Positions 1 through 7,298 of a stretch of DNA of 13,013 nt are shown here, in pieces; within the stretch, counting starts at the first letter, position 1; each line of letters opens with the position of its first letter. Source of the DNA: Candidatus Izemoplasma sp. (lineage in GTDB: Bacteria; Bacillota_I; Bacilli_A; Izemoplasmatales; Izemoplasmataceae); contig JAOZSP010000018.1 of NCBI GenBank assembly GCA_029939615.1, positions 1 to 13,013 of the forward strand, given 5' to 3'. A program made the translations under genes and the position numbers. The notes beneath the pieces were generated by a model, which worked only from the letters and a program-made list of their open reading frames with translations, ran no database searches and was not told the origin of the DNA.

Positions 1-1196
1 TTGACAGTCCCAGAAGTCATTGCTTCTGTAACTCTTGAATATATTGGTGTATAAGCATCTTCAAAATAAGGTGATTGTCTTATAAAAATAAGTGAAGATA
101 CATTTGCAAATGTTGAAACATAAGGTAAAGCTTTAAATTCATCACTTTCTAAAACAGTTAAGTTAGCAGGAATTTGACCTGCACCTGCCCATCTAATACT
201 ATTTTCAGTTACGTATTTAACAAATTCCATAACTGCTTCTTGTTTATCTTCATTAATTTTTGCTGGTCTTGGCATTACAAAGTTATGAGACCCTGCCCAA
301 GTAGCTGCTGTATCTCCAAATAATGTTTCAATTGGAGCAGTTCCGAAATTAATTCCCGAATCAACAAGCCCATTAATCATCCAAATACCGTTAATATGAA
401 ATGCAGCTTTACCTTGTCTAAATAATGCTAAATCTTCATCTACAGTAACATTTTCAGGACTAACTTGGTGAGTAAATATTAAATCTTGAAATACTTCAAG
501 AGCATTTAATCCACTAGTTGTATTAAATGCTGGATATTCACCTAATTCATCAAGACCTACTCCCCCGTTTTGGAAAAGTGCCGATGTAAATAAATGCCCA
601 GATGGCCAAACAGTTGATAAAGGTAGACACCATTGCTCATTAGCTTCATCTGTTAAAATATCACAAGCTGCAATTAATTCTTCATATGTTGTAGGAACTT
701 CAACTTCATAATCATCTAAAATATCTTGGTTATAGTATAGTCCAACAGGATGGACATCTAATGGAATAGCATATCTACTTCCATTTAATTCTCCAGCATT
801 CCAAACAGCTGGAATATAATCTTCACCACTAATTCCTGAAGTTGACATTAGATCATCAAAAGAAACCAACATTCCAAGATCAGCGTATTTCGCTACATAA
901 TCTAAATGCATAATAGCTACATCTGGTCCTTGTCCTTGAGGGACTACAGTATTTAGTTTTTCATAAAAATCACCAGCTGGAACTGTTTGTGTGTTAACTC
1001 TAATCTCACCTTCATGAAGCGTGTTAAAATCATTAACCATTGCAAGCATTTCTTCTCCATCAGGCCCAGTAAAAATATTCCAATAAGTTATCGTAACTAA
1101 GTAATTATCATCTTCATCTTTCTCATCATTATCTCCACAACCAACTAGAGTTACCATAAGTGCTAAAAATAATGCAAATAAAAGTCCTTTTTTCAT
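1..1196 (-). CDS. Sugar ABC transporter substrate-binding lipoprotein (family 1), C-terminus cut by window edge
   Basis: Reading the minus strand from the ATG at 1196 gives an open frame of 398 codons that runs off the left edge without a stop. The N-terminus is a lipoprotein signal (MKKGLLFALF, then LVGC with the lipidated Cys at residue 20), followed by an acidic linker. The mature part starts with TITYWNIFTGPDGEEM and has PQGQGPDVAIMH near residue 90, both typical of extracellular solute-binding proteins of the SBP_bac_1 family that deliver oligosaccharides to ABC importers. Family members are usually about 420-450 residues, so little is missing. The Shine-Dalgarno GAGGAGGAA lies inside the last codons of the GH43 gene, and only one base separates the two genes, so they are co-transcribed and probably translationally coupled. 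Permease genes would be expected just outside the left edge. The sugar cannot be read from sequence; arabino-oligosaccharides are inferred from the neighbour. Confidence 0.92.
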   Translation of the reverse strand, partial: MKKGLLFALFLALMVTLVGCGDNDEKDEDDNYLVTITYWNIFTGPDGEEMLAMVNDFNTLHEGEIRVNTQTVPAGDFYEKLNTVVPQGQGPDVAIMHLDYVAKYADLGMLVSFDDLMSTSGISGEDYIPAVWNAGELNGSRYAIPLDVHPVGLYYNQDILDDYEVEVPTTYEELIAACDILTDEANEQWCLPLSTVWPSGHLFTSALFQNGGVGLDELGEYPAFNTTSGLNALEVFQDLIFTHQVSPENVTVDEDLALFRQGKAAFHINGIWMINGLVDSGINFGTAPIETLFGDTAATWAGSHNFVMPRPAKINEDKQEAVMEFVKYVTENSIRWAGAGQIPANLTVLESDEFKALPYVSTFANVSSLIFIRQSPYFEDAYTPIYSRVTEAMTSGTV

Positions 1197-1197
1197 T

Positions 1198-2220
1198 TTA
1201 TTCCTCCTCGAAGTATGGGCCTTCAGTCTCTATTTCAGACGGCATAAAATTCTTTGTTTGTGGCCATCCTAAAGCATCCCATATAATTTTATCTATCATT
1301 AACGGTCTTCTTGTTGCCCCGTTACCTAAATATGGATCGTCTTTATCAATCCCATGATATATTATCCAATAATCACCATTATCATCTATCACTATAGCGT
1401 TGTGCCCAACACCAATATATTGATTTCCATCCCCTACTACTAGAGAACCATCACTATGAATTATATCTCTTCCAGTTTTATCAATATAAGGTCCTAACAA
1501 GCTTGTACTACGTGCAATACGAACATTATATGTTGATTCTGCACCAGAACAACAATGTCCAGTACTTGTAAATAAATAATAATAACCATCTTTTTCAACA
1601 ATGTATGATGCTTCAAAAGAATTTCCAGCAATGTGAACTTTTTCACCAACAGTTGATAATCCGTCTTCACTTAATTTAATTGCATAAATCCCTCTAAAAC
1701 TACCCCAAAACATCCATTTTTCATTATCCTCTGTAATAAAAACAAATGGATCTATTGAGTTTCCAACTTCAACATCATTACTACTAAATAATTTCCCTTG
1801 ATCTACAAATGGTCCACTAGGAGAACTACTTGTAGCTACTCCTATTGCGGGATTTGGGTCATCCCAAATTGATAATGAATAATACAAGTAATATGTATCA
1901 TTAAAATATTGGATATCCGGAGCCCAAATGTATGCTAATCCGTTCCAATCTGGTTTTTCTGTAAATGCATCACCAACAAATTCCCAATCAACTAGATTTT
2001 TCGATCTAATAATTGCGACATTATGGACACCAGAATCGTAATCCCAAAAATCTTCTGTAGCATAAACATAAAAGTAACCATCATCCGCCTTTATTATTGA
2101 AGGATCAGCAATTACAGGTTTAAACACAGGGTTAGTATAAGGATTATTAAAGTCCACTTCTTCTTTGATTTCACATCCTGCTAATACTAATAGCATTAAT
2201 ATTACTAATATTTTTTTCAT
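1198..2220 (-). CDS. GH43 glycoside hydrolase lipoprotein, endo-alpha-1,5-L-arabinanase type
   Basis: This 340-residue protein is a surface-anchored glycosidase. The ATG at 2220 is preferred over the in-frame TTG at 2223 because it sits 7 bases after GAGG of GAGGTGAG. The N-terminus MKKILVILMLLVLAGC is a lipobox signal with Cys16. The five-bladed propeller landmarks of family GH43 are visible: general base Asp39 in VIADPSII, pKa-modulating Asp157 in GNSIDPF, general acid Glu203 in SFEASYI, and metal-site His289 in IIYHGID. Also present are YIWAPDI, VGHN, and the HCCSG...STYNVRIARS...GPYIDK stretch that I associate with arabinan endo-1,5-alpha-L-arabinosidases. The likely reaction is hydrolysis of alpha-1,5-linked arabinan outside the membrane. 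Length matches a single catalytic domain with no carbohydrate-binding module; those are on the upstream gene instead. It might alternatively be a beta-xylosidase or arabinofuranosidase of the same family. Confidence 0.88.
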   Translation of the reverse strand: MKKILVILMLLVLAGCEIKEEVDFNNPYTNPVFKPVIADPSIIKADDGYFYVYATEDFWDYDSGVHNVAIIRSKNLVDWEFVGDAFTEKPDWNGLAYIWAPDIQYFNDTYYLYYSLSIWDDPNPAIGVATSSSPSGPFVDQGKLFSSNDVEVGNSIDPFVFITEDNEKWMFWGSFRGIYAIKLSEDGLSTVGEKVHIAGNSFEASYIVEKDGYYYLFTSTGHCCSGAESTYNVRIARSTSLLGPYIDKTGRDIIHSDGSLVVGDGNQYIGVGHNAIVIDDNGDYWIIYHGIDKDDPYLGNGATRRPLMIDKIIWDALGWPQTKNFMPSEIETEGPYFEEE

Positions 2221-2239
2221 CAACTCACCTCAATTATAT

Positions 2240-2265
2240 TTAGGAGCCTAATTAAAGGCTCCTAA
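2240..2265. other. Intercistronic hairpin between the CBM-array gene and the GH43 gene
   Basis: A perfect 10-bp inverted repeat (TTAGGAGCCT / AGGCTCCTAA) with a 6-base AATTAA loop sits just after the stop of the large CBM gene and about 10 bases before the GH43 ribosome binding site. On the transcribed minus strand no U-run follows it (AATATAATTG), so a strong intrinsic terminator is unlikely. It may be a partial terminator or a 3'-end stabiliser that sets different amounts of the two messages. Confidence 0.6.
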
Positions 2266-2272
2266 TTTTGTT

Positions 2273-5200
2273 TTATTCTAGTAAAAATACTCCGAAATCT
2301 GTGATAACAAGATTAGATATAGGATCTGTTCCAGTAATTTGTCCTAAGAATATTGCGAATTTTGCAGTGTCAATAGAATTACTAGAAGTAAAGACATATG
2401 TATATGTTCTTAAATCTCCATTAATATCCCAACCAACTGATTCACCTTTTAAATCTGCCCAACCATTAGCTGGATCTTCAATTCCTAGTTCAATTCTTCT
2501 ATCTACATCACTACTTGCTTTAAATGTAACTAAATATTTATATCCGTTTGTTATTGATGCATCTTGTTGGTATAACTGAATATTCCACCAAGCTGATGCT
2601 AAATCTGTTAAAGCTATTTCTACAGTATTGCTTACTGCATCCATTGTTCCAGTAGCTCCACTATTAAAATCATAATTCCAAGTAGAGTTATCTTCAAAGT
2701 CAGAATTCAATAAGATATTTAATCCGTTAGCTTCAACCATATTGAAATTATCAATATAAATTGTACCTGTAGGATCAGTACCTGTAATTTGTCCAAAGAA
2801 TAATGCTAGTTTTGCAGTATCAATTGTTCTATTTGCATGAAGAACGTAATAGAAAGTTTGATATTCAGTTGTAATATCCCACTCAATGCTTTCTCCTTTT
2901 AAGTCAGCATATCCGTCTCCAGTATCTTCCACACCTAATCCAACACGTCTTGGATTATCTGTTTTTAAATCTACTGAAATCAGATAATAATTTCCTTCAA
3001 CAATACTAATTCCATCTTGTTGTAATTGGATTCTCCATCCAGCGTCAGATAAATCAGTTAGTACTGCTACTATTTCACCTGCTGTATAAGTCATAGTACC
3101 TGTTCCACCTGGGAAATCAAATACCCATCCAGTTGTATCTTCCATATCAGCATTTACTACAACACTAACAGCTCCATTTGCAACATATTCAGTAACCATG
3201 AAATCATCAATGTATACTTTTGTATTAGGGTCTGTTCCTGTAATGTTACCCATTAAGATAACATATTTTGCTGTATCTATTGAAACACTTGGATTAAATA
3301 TATATTCATATGTTACCCAATCAGTTGTTAAATCCCAAGCTACTACTTCACCTTTTAAATCAGCGAATCCATCGGCTGGATTTTCAATTCCAAGTTCTAT
3401 ACGTTTTACAACATCTGCTTTTGCTTTAAATGATACTTTATACATTGTATCCATATCGATAGTTCTACCATCTTGGTATACTTGAATGTGCCAAAAAGCA
3501 CTTCCTACGTTAGATATATCTACTTCTAATACACCAGCAACAACTTCAAATGTTCCTGCAGCTGTTTCATTGTAATCTAAACGCCAACCAAGTGTTCCTA
3601 AATCAAATCCTGAATTAAACATTTCCCAAGGATTTCCTCCAAGTACAACAGTTACAATTCTATCATGGTATAAAGTTGTTATTCCATCAGTTACGATATA
3701 CTGAACAACATAAGTAGTTTGTTTTGCAACGTTAGTTTCAACAATACCAACTACTGTAATATTTGCTGTAATATCTCCAGCAGATCCGTCTACTGCTGTT
3801 ACACCAGCAAGTGGATCAAATACTGTATCAACTATTACATCAGCGTTATCTACTCCTGATAATACTATATCAGATGTATCTAATACTAATATTTCAATAT
3901 TAATATTATCTATATATACAACACCTGCAGGATCGGTTGTTCCGATTCCTCCTAGATATAATACAAATTTAGCTGTATCTATTGTTCTATCACTTGTGTA
4001 TACATATTCAAATGTTTGATATGTATCAGTTAAATCAAATGCAACATCTCCACCAGGTAACATTACATATCCATCAGCTGTATCTTCAAGTCCGATTCCG
4101 ATATTTTTACCTTCAGCACTTTTTGCATCAAATGATATTTTATATGTTACGTCAGTTTCAATGCTAATTAATTGTTCAACTTGAATAGTCCACCATTCAG
4201 GTCCGGGTGATGATATATCTACTTTTAATTCATCATTTTCAACTGTGAATAAAGCAGTACCACCAGGAGTTCCGAATCCCCATCCAAATTCACCATAACT
4301 GAAATCTCCGTTATATACATCATAATCTTCTGTAGCTTCTAAAACTACATTTATTGATCTTGATACAGTTGTTGTATTTCCAAATGAATCTATAATTACA
4401 TAATCTACAGTGTATGATCCTACTGTATCAATATCAAATGTACCACTAGTTGTTATATTCGCTGTGATATCTCCATCTTCAAAGTCTGTAGCTGTTACAC
4501 CGTCTAAGATGGTAAATCCAGCTCCTTGAACAACTTCAACATTAGCTACACCAGCAAGTACAGGATAACTATCTGCTAATTCATTTACTTCAAAGTTATC
4601 AACATAAACTGTTGTAGGTACATCTGTTTCAACCATATAACCTAAGAATATTGCATATTTAGCAGTATCTATAGATTTAGGTGCAATAAATGTATATTCG
4701 TAAGTAACCCATTCTGTAGTTAAATCCCACTCAACACTTTCACCTTTTAAATCAGCATATCCATCAGCTGGGTCTTCAATACCAAGCCCAATACGTTTAG
4801 ATCCATCAGCTTTAGCTTCAAATGTAATAACATATGTTTTACCTTCAACAATAGTAATTCCATCTTGGAATAATTGAATGTGCCACCATGCATCTCCTAA
4901 ATCTGTTAATTCAGCTTCTAAGACACCATCTACTACTGTCATATTCCCTTCTCCAACTGGGAAGTCTAATGACCAACCTGTTGTTCCAAAAGAGAAATCA
5001 GTATTAAATAATGCCGAAGGATCATCTTTTCCTAATACAACATTAACAATTCGGTCATGATATAAAGTTGTTGTTCCATCTGTAACCGAGTATTGTAAAA
5101 CGAAAGTTGCATTTTTACCTAAATCTGTAACAGCAACATTATTCAAAATAATGCTTGATGTTAAGTCTGTTCCGTCTCCAGCTTCTGCAGTTACTCCAGC

Positions 5201-6034
5201 AAGCGGATCAAATTCTGTACTTAACACAACGTTTGCTTCATCAGCACCATTTATAATAATTTCAGTTGTATCTAAAGTAACTTCCTCCATCATAATGTTG
5301 TCGATATATACTGTTGTAAGTTCTTCATCTAGTCCAATTCTACCTAAATATAAAACAAATTTTCCAGTATCAATTGTTCTATCACTAGTATAATAAAACT
5401 CGTATGTTGCATACTCATCTGTTAATTCAAATGCAACATTACCACCCGGTAACATTTTGTATCCATCACCAGTATCTTCAAGTCCAATACCTATTCTTTT
5501 GTCATCAGTACTTTTAGCATCAAAAGACATTTTATAAGTTACACCATCTTCAATTGATAAAGATTGATGTAATTGAAGATTCCACCATTCTTGAGCAAGG
5601 TCTGTTATTGTAACAACTAGTTCTTCATTTGTTACAGCAAACGTTGCTTCTCCTCCTGGTTTATCAAATGTCCATCCTGCTTCACCTAAACTAAAATCGC
5701 CATTATAAACAGCGTTATCATCAGATGCTTCAAAAAATACAGTAATTATAATTGTAACTCTTGCAGTATTCCCAGAAGAATCCTCAACTATATATGTAAG
5801 AGCGTGCTCACCAAGAATCATCGAGTTAACAAACCCATCTAATTCAATTTCGTCTGTCAAATCACCATCTTCTACGTCAGTTGCAGTAATTCCTTCCATT
5901 TCATCAAAATCAGTTCCTTGAAGTATACTTACGCTTTCAGCTCCTAAAATAACCGGATCTAAATCTTCTTTATTACACCCAGTTAAAGATATTGCTGAAA
6001 CCGCCATCAAGGCAATAATTAACAATCTTTTCAT
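2273..6034 (-). CDS. Giant surface lipoprotein with six CBM4/9-like and four Ig-like modules, no catalytic domain
   Basis: The 1253-residue protein begins with a lipobox signal ending SLTGC (Cys20) and has an AGGAGGAA ribosome binding site. After a short linker the modules run: Ig-like 26-101, CBM 110-252, Ig-like 257-334, CBM 343-486, Ig-like 488-565, CBM 574-716, Ig-like 720-799, CBM 806-950, CBM 959-1101, CBM 1109-1252. Each CBM starts NxDF..G..GW, has a W-[NHTR]-[IL]-Q core such as EWWNLQLHQ, then IGLGIEDxADGY, then ID.AK...LG, and ends YIDNF, which resembles PF02018 (CBM_4_9). Ig-like modules contain GVTATDVEDGDLT as in DUF5011/Cry22-type domains. No sortase motif, dockerin, S-layer domain or catalytic residues of a hydrolase were seen. 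The inferred role is holding a polysaccharide at the membrane for the GH43 enzyme and the solute-binding protein encoded next to it. The ligand is unknown. Confidence 0.88.
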   Translation of the reverse strand: MKRLLIIALMAVSAISLTGCNKEDLDPVILGAESVSILQGTDFDEMEGITATDVEDGDLTDEIELDGFVNSMILGEHALTYIVEDSSGNTARVTIIITVFFEASDDNAVYNGDFSLGEAGWTFDKPGGEATFAVTNEELVVTITDLAQEWWNLQLHQSLSIEDGVTYKMSFDAKSTDDKRIGIGLEDTGDGYKMLPGGNVAFELTDEYATYEFYYTSDRTIDTGKFVLYLGRIGLDEELTTVYIDNIMMEEVTLDTTEIIINGADEANVVLSTEFDPLAGVTAEAGDGTDLTSSIILNNVAVTDLGKNATFVLQYSVTDGTTTLYHDRIVNVVLGKDDPSALFNTDFSFGTTGWSLDFPVGEGNMTVVDGVLEAELTDLGDAWWHIQLFQDGITIVEGKTYVITFEAKADGSKRIGLGIEDPADGYADLKGESVEWDLTTEWVTYEYTFIAPKSIDTAKYAIFLGYMVETDVPTTVYVDNFEVNELADSYPVLAGVANVEVVQGAGFTILDGVTATDFEDGDITANITTSGTFDIDTVGSYTVDYVIIDSFGNTTTVSRSINVVLEATEDYDVYNGDFSYGEFGWGFGTPGGTALFTVENDELKVDISSPGPEWWTIQVEQLISIETDVTYKISFDAKSAEGKNIGIGLEDTADGYVMLPGGDVAFDLTDTYQTFEYVYTSDRTIDTAKFVLYLGGIGTTDPAGVVYIDNINIEILVLDTSDIVLSGVDNADVIVDTVFDPLAGVTAVDGSAGDITANITVVGIVETNVAKQTTYVVQYIVTDGITTLYHDRIVTVVLGGNPWEMFNSGFDLGTLGWRLDYNETAAGTFEVVAGVLEVDISNVGSAFWHIQVYQDGRTIDMDTMYKVSFKAKADVVKRIELGIENPADGFADLKGEVVAWDLTTDWVTYEYIFNPSVSIDTAKYVILMGNITGTDPNTKVYIDDFMVTEYVANGAVSVVVNADMEDTTGWVFDFPGGTGTMTYTAGEIVAVLTDLSDAGWRIQLQQDGISIVEGNYYLISVDLKTDNPRRVGLGVEDTGDGYADLKGESIEWDITTEYQTFYYVLHANRTIDTAKLALFFGQITGTDPTGTIYIDNFNMVEANGLNILLNSDFEDNSTWNYDFNSGATGTMDAVSNTVEIALTDLASAWWNIQLYQQDASITNGYKYLVTFKASSDVDRRIELGIEDPANGWADLKGESVGWDINGDLRTYTYVFTSSNSIDTAKFAIFLGQITGTDPISNLVITDFGVFLLE
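2279..3160 (-). repeat. Two additional C-terminal CBM modules without Ig spacers
   Basis: Residues 959-1101 and 1109-1252 are two directly abutting CBMs. Both are of the ADLKGE..xWD sub-type and share GQITGTDP with the fourth CBM (GNITGTDP) but not with the second (GYMVETDV). This suggests that they arose from the fourth CBM after the four-module duplication. Confidence 0.75.
3185..4573 (-). repeat. Second copy of the duplicated four-module unit
   Basis: This covers residues 488-950. The matching landmarks are GVTATDFEDGDIT, MLPGGDVAFDLT, SDRTIDTAKFVLYLG, FDPLAGVTA, LYHDRIVTVVLG and FADLKGEVVAWDLTT. It follows the first copy after only one residue. Divergence between copies is clear at the protein level, so the duplication is not recent. 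Confidence 0.85.
4577..5959 (-). repeat. First copy of a duplicated four-module unit (Ig-CBM-Ig-CBM)
   Basis: This covers residues 26-486 of the large lipoprotein. Module order and sub-types match the second copy: a DUF5011-like Ig module, a CBM with MLPGG..AF and SDRTIDTGKFVLYLG, a second Ig type ending LYHDRIVNVVLG, and a CBM with YADLKGESVEWDLT. The two copies are almost equal in length (461 and 463 residues), which points to one segmental duplication of the whole four-module unit. Confidence 0.85.
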
Positions 6035-6048
6035 ATTTTCCTCCTCAT

Positions 6049-6087
6049 TGGTAAAATATTTGCTTTCTTTTTACCATAATTTTACCA
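6049..6087. promoter_or_regulatory. Candidate LacI-family operator cluster: three TGGTAAAA octamers
   Basis: TGGTAAAA occurs at 6049-6056 on the plus strand and as its complement TTTTACCA at 6069-6076 and 6080-6087. The outermost pairs are inverted and one copy overlaps the -10. The same octamer, within a 12-base identical string, lies in the promoter of the adjacent regulator gene. Binding by that regulator is inferred; no compact LacI palindrome with a central CG was found. Confidence 0.4.
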
Positions 6088-6107
6088 CAAGCAATTCTCC
6101 ATGTCAA
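6079..6107 (-). promoter_or_regulatory. SigA-type promoter of the CBM-GH43-transport operon
   Basis: On the minus strand there is a perfect -35 TTGACA (6102-6107), a 17-base spacer, and the -10 TAAAAT (6079-6084) preceded by TGG, an extended -10 element. The expected start is near 6072, giving a leader of roughly 40 bases to the ATG at 6034. Confidence 0.85.
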
Positions 6108-6150
6108 TCATATGTTTGTAATCCCTTACAAGCATACTGATTATTCCATG

Positions 6151-6189
6151 AAAAAAAGACAAAAAAAGCACATTTATTCAATGTGCTTT
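6151..6189 (-). terminator. Intrinsic terminator of the LacI-family gene, overlapping its stop codon
   Basis: On the minus strand AAAGCACATT and AATGTGCTTT form a perfect 10-bp stem with a 5-base loop, followed by TTTT GTC TTTTTTT. The 5' arm is made of the last sense codons, and the TAA stop spans the loop and first base of the 3' arm, so gene end and terminator are fused. Confidence 0.85.
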
Positions 6190-7178
6190 GTCACAGAATC
6201 TCTAATAATTAATTTAGTTGGCGTAATAATCTTCAAAGGAATATCTCTACCTTTTAATCTATCAATTAACAACTCTAATGCTTTCTCTCCCATTAACTCA
6301 GTATATACCTTTATCGTAGTTAAGGCAGGAGATGTATATTCTGAACTTGAAATATCGTTATATCCAACCAAACTTAAATGTTTTGGAACCTTGATTCCTG
6401 ATTCAAAAAGAGCCTTCAAAGCACCTATACACATTGAATCATTACCAATAAAAAACGCACTCGGTAATTCATCCTCATTAATAAGCCTTTTCATAATACT
6501 ATACCCATCACGAAAAGTCTTTCCTCCTCTATAAACATACTTCTCATTATATATACCTAATTCAATCAATTTATTTTTTACTAAGTCATATCTATGCTCA
6601 GCTAAATCTACCATTTTAACTTCTCTAATAGACTTAACACCAATATACCCAATTTCTCTATGGTTATTAATAAATAGATAATTCAAGACCTCTTTAACTG
6701 CGTTTTCACCGTCAAACAAAATTGAATCATATTTCCCAGGTCGCGGATTACTATTTACAAAAATAATATTTTCAGTAATATCTGAAAAAGCATTTATTTC
6801 ACTGTTTGTAAAATGCCCAATTGCGATAATGCCATCAACTTTTCGAATTTTATCATAATCATATTTTCCATCGACATCATTAATTATGATTAAATCAATT
6901 TTCTCAAGCTGAACTCTCTTCTCAACACCAAGTCTAATTGATAAGTAAAAAGGATCATCAATCTCCTCTATTTTTGTATACATATTCACAACAGCTATGC
7001 TGTATCTTCCCTTAGCATTTCGTTGTTGAACAGTCCGATATTGTAGATCTTCTGCAATTCTCAAAATTGTTTGTTTCTTCTCATCACTAACTCTAAGACT
7101 ATCATCAAAATTCAAAACTCTAGATACAGTTCCTATTGAACAGTCTGCTAACTTCGCTATTTCTTTAATAGTTGCCAT
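6174..7178 (-). CDS. LacI-family transcriptional regulator
   Basis: The 334-residue protein has the LacI layout and usual length. An N-terminal helix-turn-helix covers about residues 3-22 (TIKEIAKLADCSIGTVSRVL), followed by the hinge region (SDEKKQTILRIAEDLQYR) and a periplasmic-binding-like effector domain from about residue 58. That domain contains FFIGNDSMCIGALKAL and the strongly typical LSLVGYNDISSSEYTSPALTTI. The sequence around the hinge (LNFDDSLRVSDEKK) resembles regulators of the EbgR/galactosidase-linked branch, a weak hint only. Its ATG is preceded by AAAGGTGA. It lies directly upstream of the CBM-GH43-transport genes in the same orientation but ends in its own terminator, so it probably represses that operon and itself in response to a sugar released by it. 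The inducer cannot be read from sequence. Confidence 0.93.
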   Translation of the reverse strand: MATIKEIAKLADCSIGTVSRVLNFDDSLRVSDEKKQTILRIAEDLQYRTVQQRNAKGRYSIAVVNMYTKIEEIDDPFYLSIRLGVEKRVQLEKIDLIIINDVDGKYDYDKIRKVDGIIAIGHFTNSEINAFSDITENIIFVNSNPRPGKYDSILFDGENAVKEVLNYLFINNHREIGYIGVKSIREVKMVDLAEHRYDLVKNKLIELGIYNEKYVYRGGKTFRDGYSIMKRLINEDELPSAFFIGNDSMCIGALKALFESGIKVPKHLSLVGYNDISSSEYTSPALTTIKVYTELMGEKALELLIDRLKGRDIPLKIITPTKLIIRDSVTKHIE

Positions 7179-7206
7179 AACATCACCTTTTTCACTTGTT
7201 CTTTAT

Positions 7207-7238
7207 ATAATTTTACCATTTTTTTTCCAAAAAATAAA
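7207..7238 (-). promoter_or_regulatory. Promoter of the LacI-family gene with shared 12-base element
   Basis: The minus strand reads TGG-TAAAAT as an extended -10 (TAAAAT at 7210-7215) with a weak -35 TTTATT (7233-7238) 17 bases upstream. The 12 bases TGGTAAAATTAT (7207-7218) are identical to those at the operon promoter (6076-6087), consistent with shared control or simply with shared promoter preference. Confidence 0.6.
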
Positions 7239-7252
7239 CAGTTATAAGTAAT

Positions 7253-7290
7253 AACTTTAAACCAAGCAATTTCTTGCCTGTTTTAAAGTT
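7253..7290. other. Long hairpin with GAAA tetraloop after the M48 protease gene
   Basis: On the minus strand two 17-base arms (AACTTTAAAACAGGCAA and TTGCTTGGTTTAAAGTT) pair with one A-G mismatch and one G-U pair around a GAAA tetraloop, beginning 8 bases after the M48 stop codon. There is no U-tract on either side. It probably marks the 3' end of the PadR operon message, as a processing or protection structure or an atypical terminator. Confidence 0.65.
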
Positions 7291-7298
7291 AAATACAA

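Noticed and set aside
2233..2238. Perfect TATAAT on the minus strand before the GH43 gene as an internal promoter
   Set aside because: No -35 lies 16-18 bases upstream, the hairpin occupies that place, and transcription would start at the ribosome binding site.
2268..5393. Several plus-strand open frames inside the large lipoprotein gene
   Set aside because: They lie antisense to a gene with clear repeated domains, lack ribosome binding sites, and resemble each other only because the sense gene is repetitive.
2273..6034. Regularly spaced similar DNA segments suggesting a CRISPR or tandem DNA repeat
   Set aside because: The periods are 230-440 bases and correspond exactly to protein modules; similarity is at the protein level with no short identical repeat and spacer pattern.
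6035..6173. A catabolite-repression (cre) site in front of the CBM operon
   Set aside because: No match to the CG-centred 14-base cre pattern was seen in this intergenic region.
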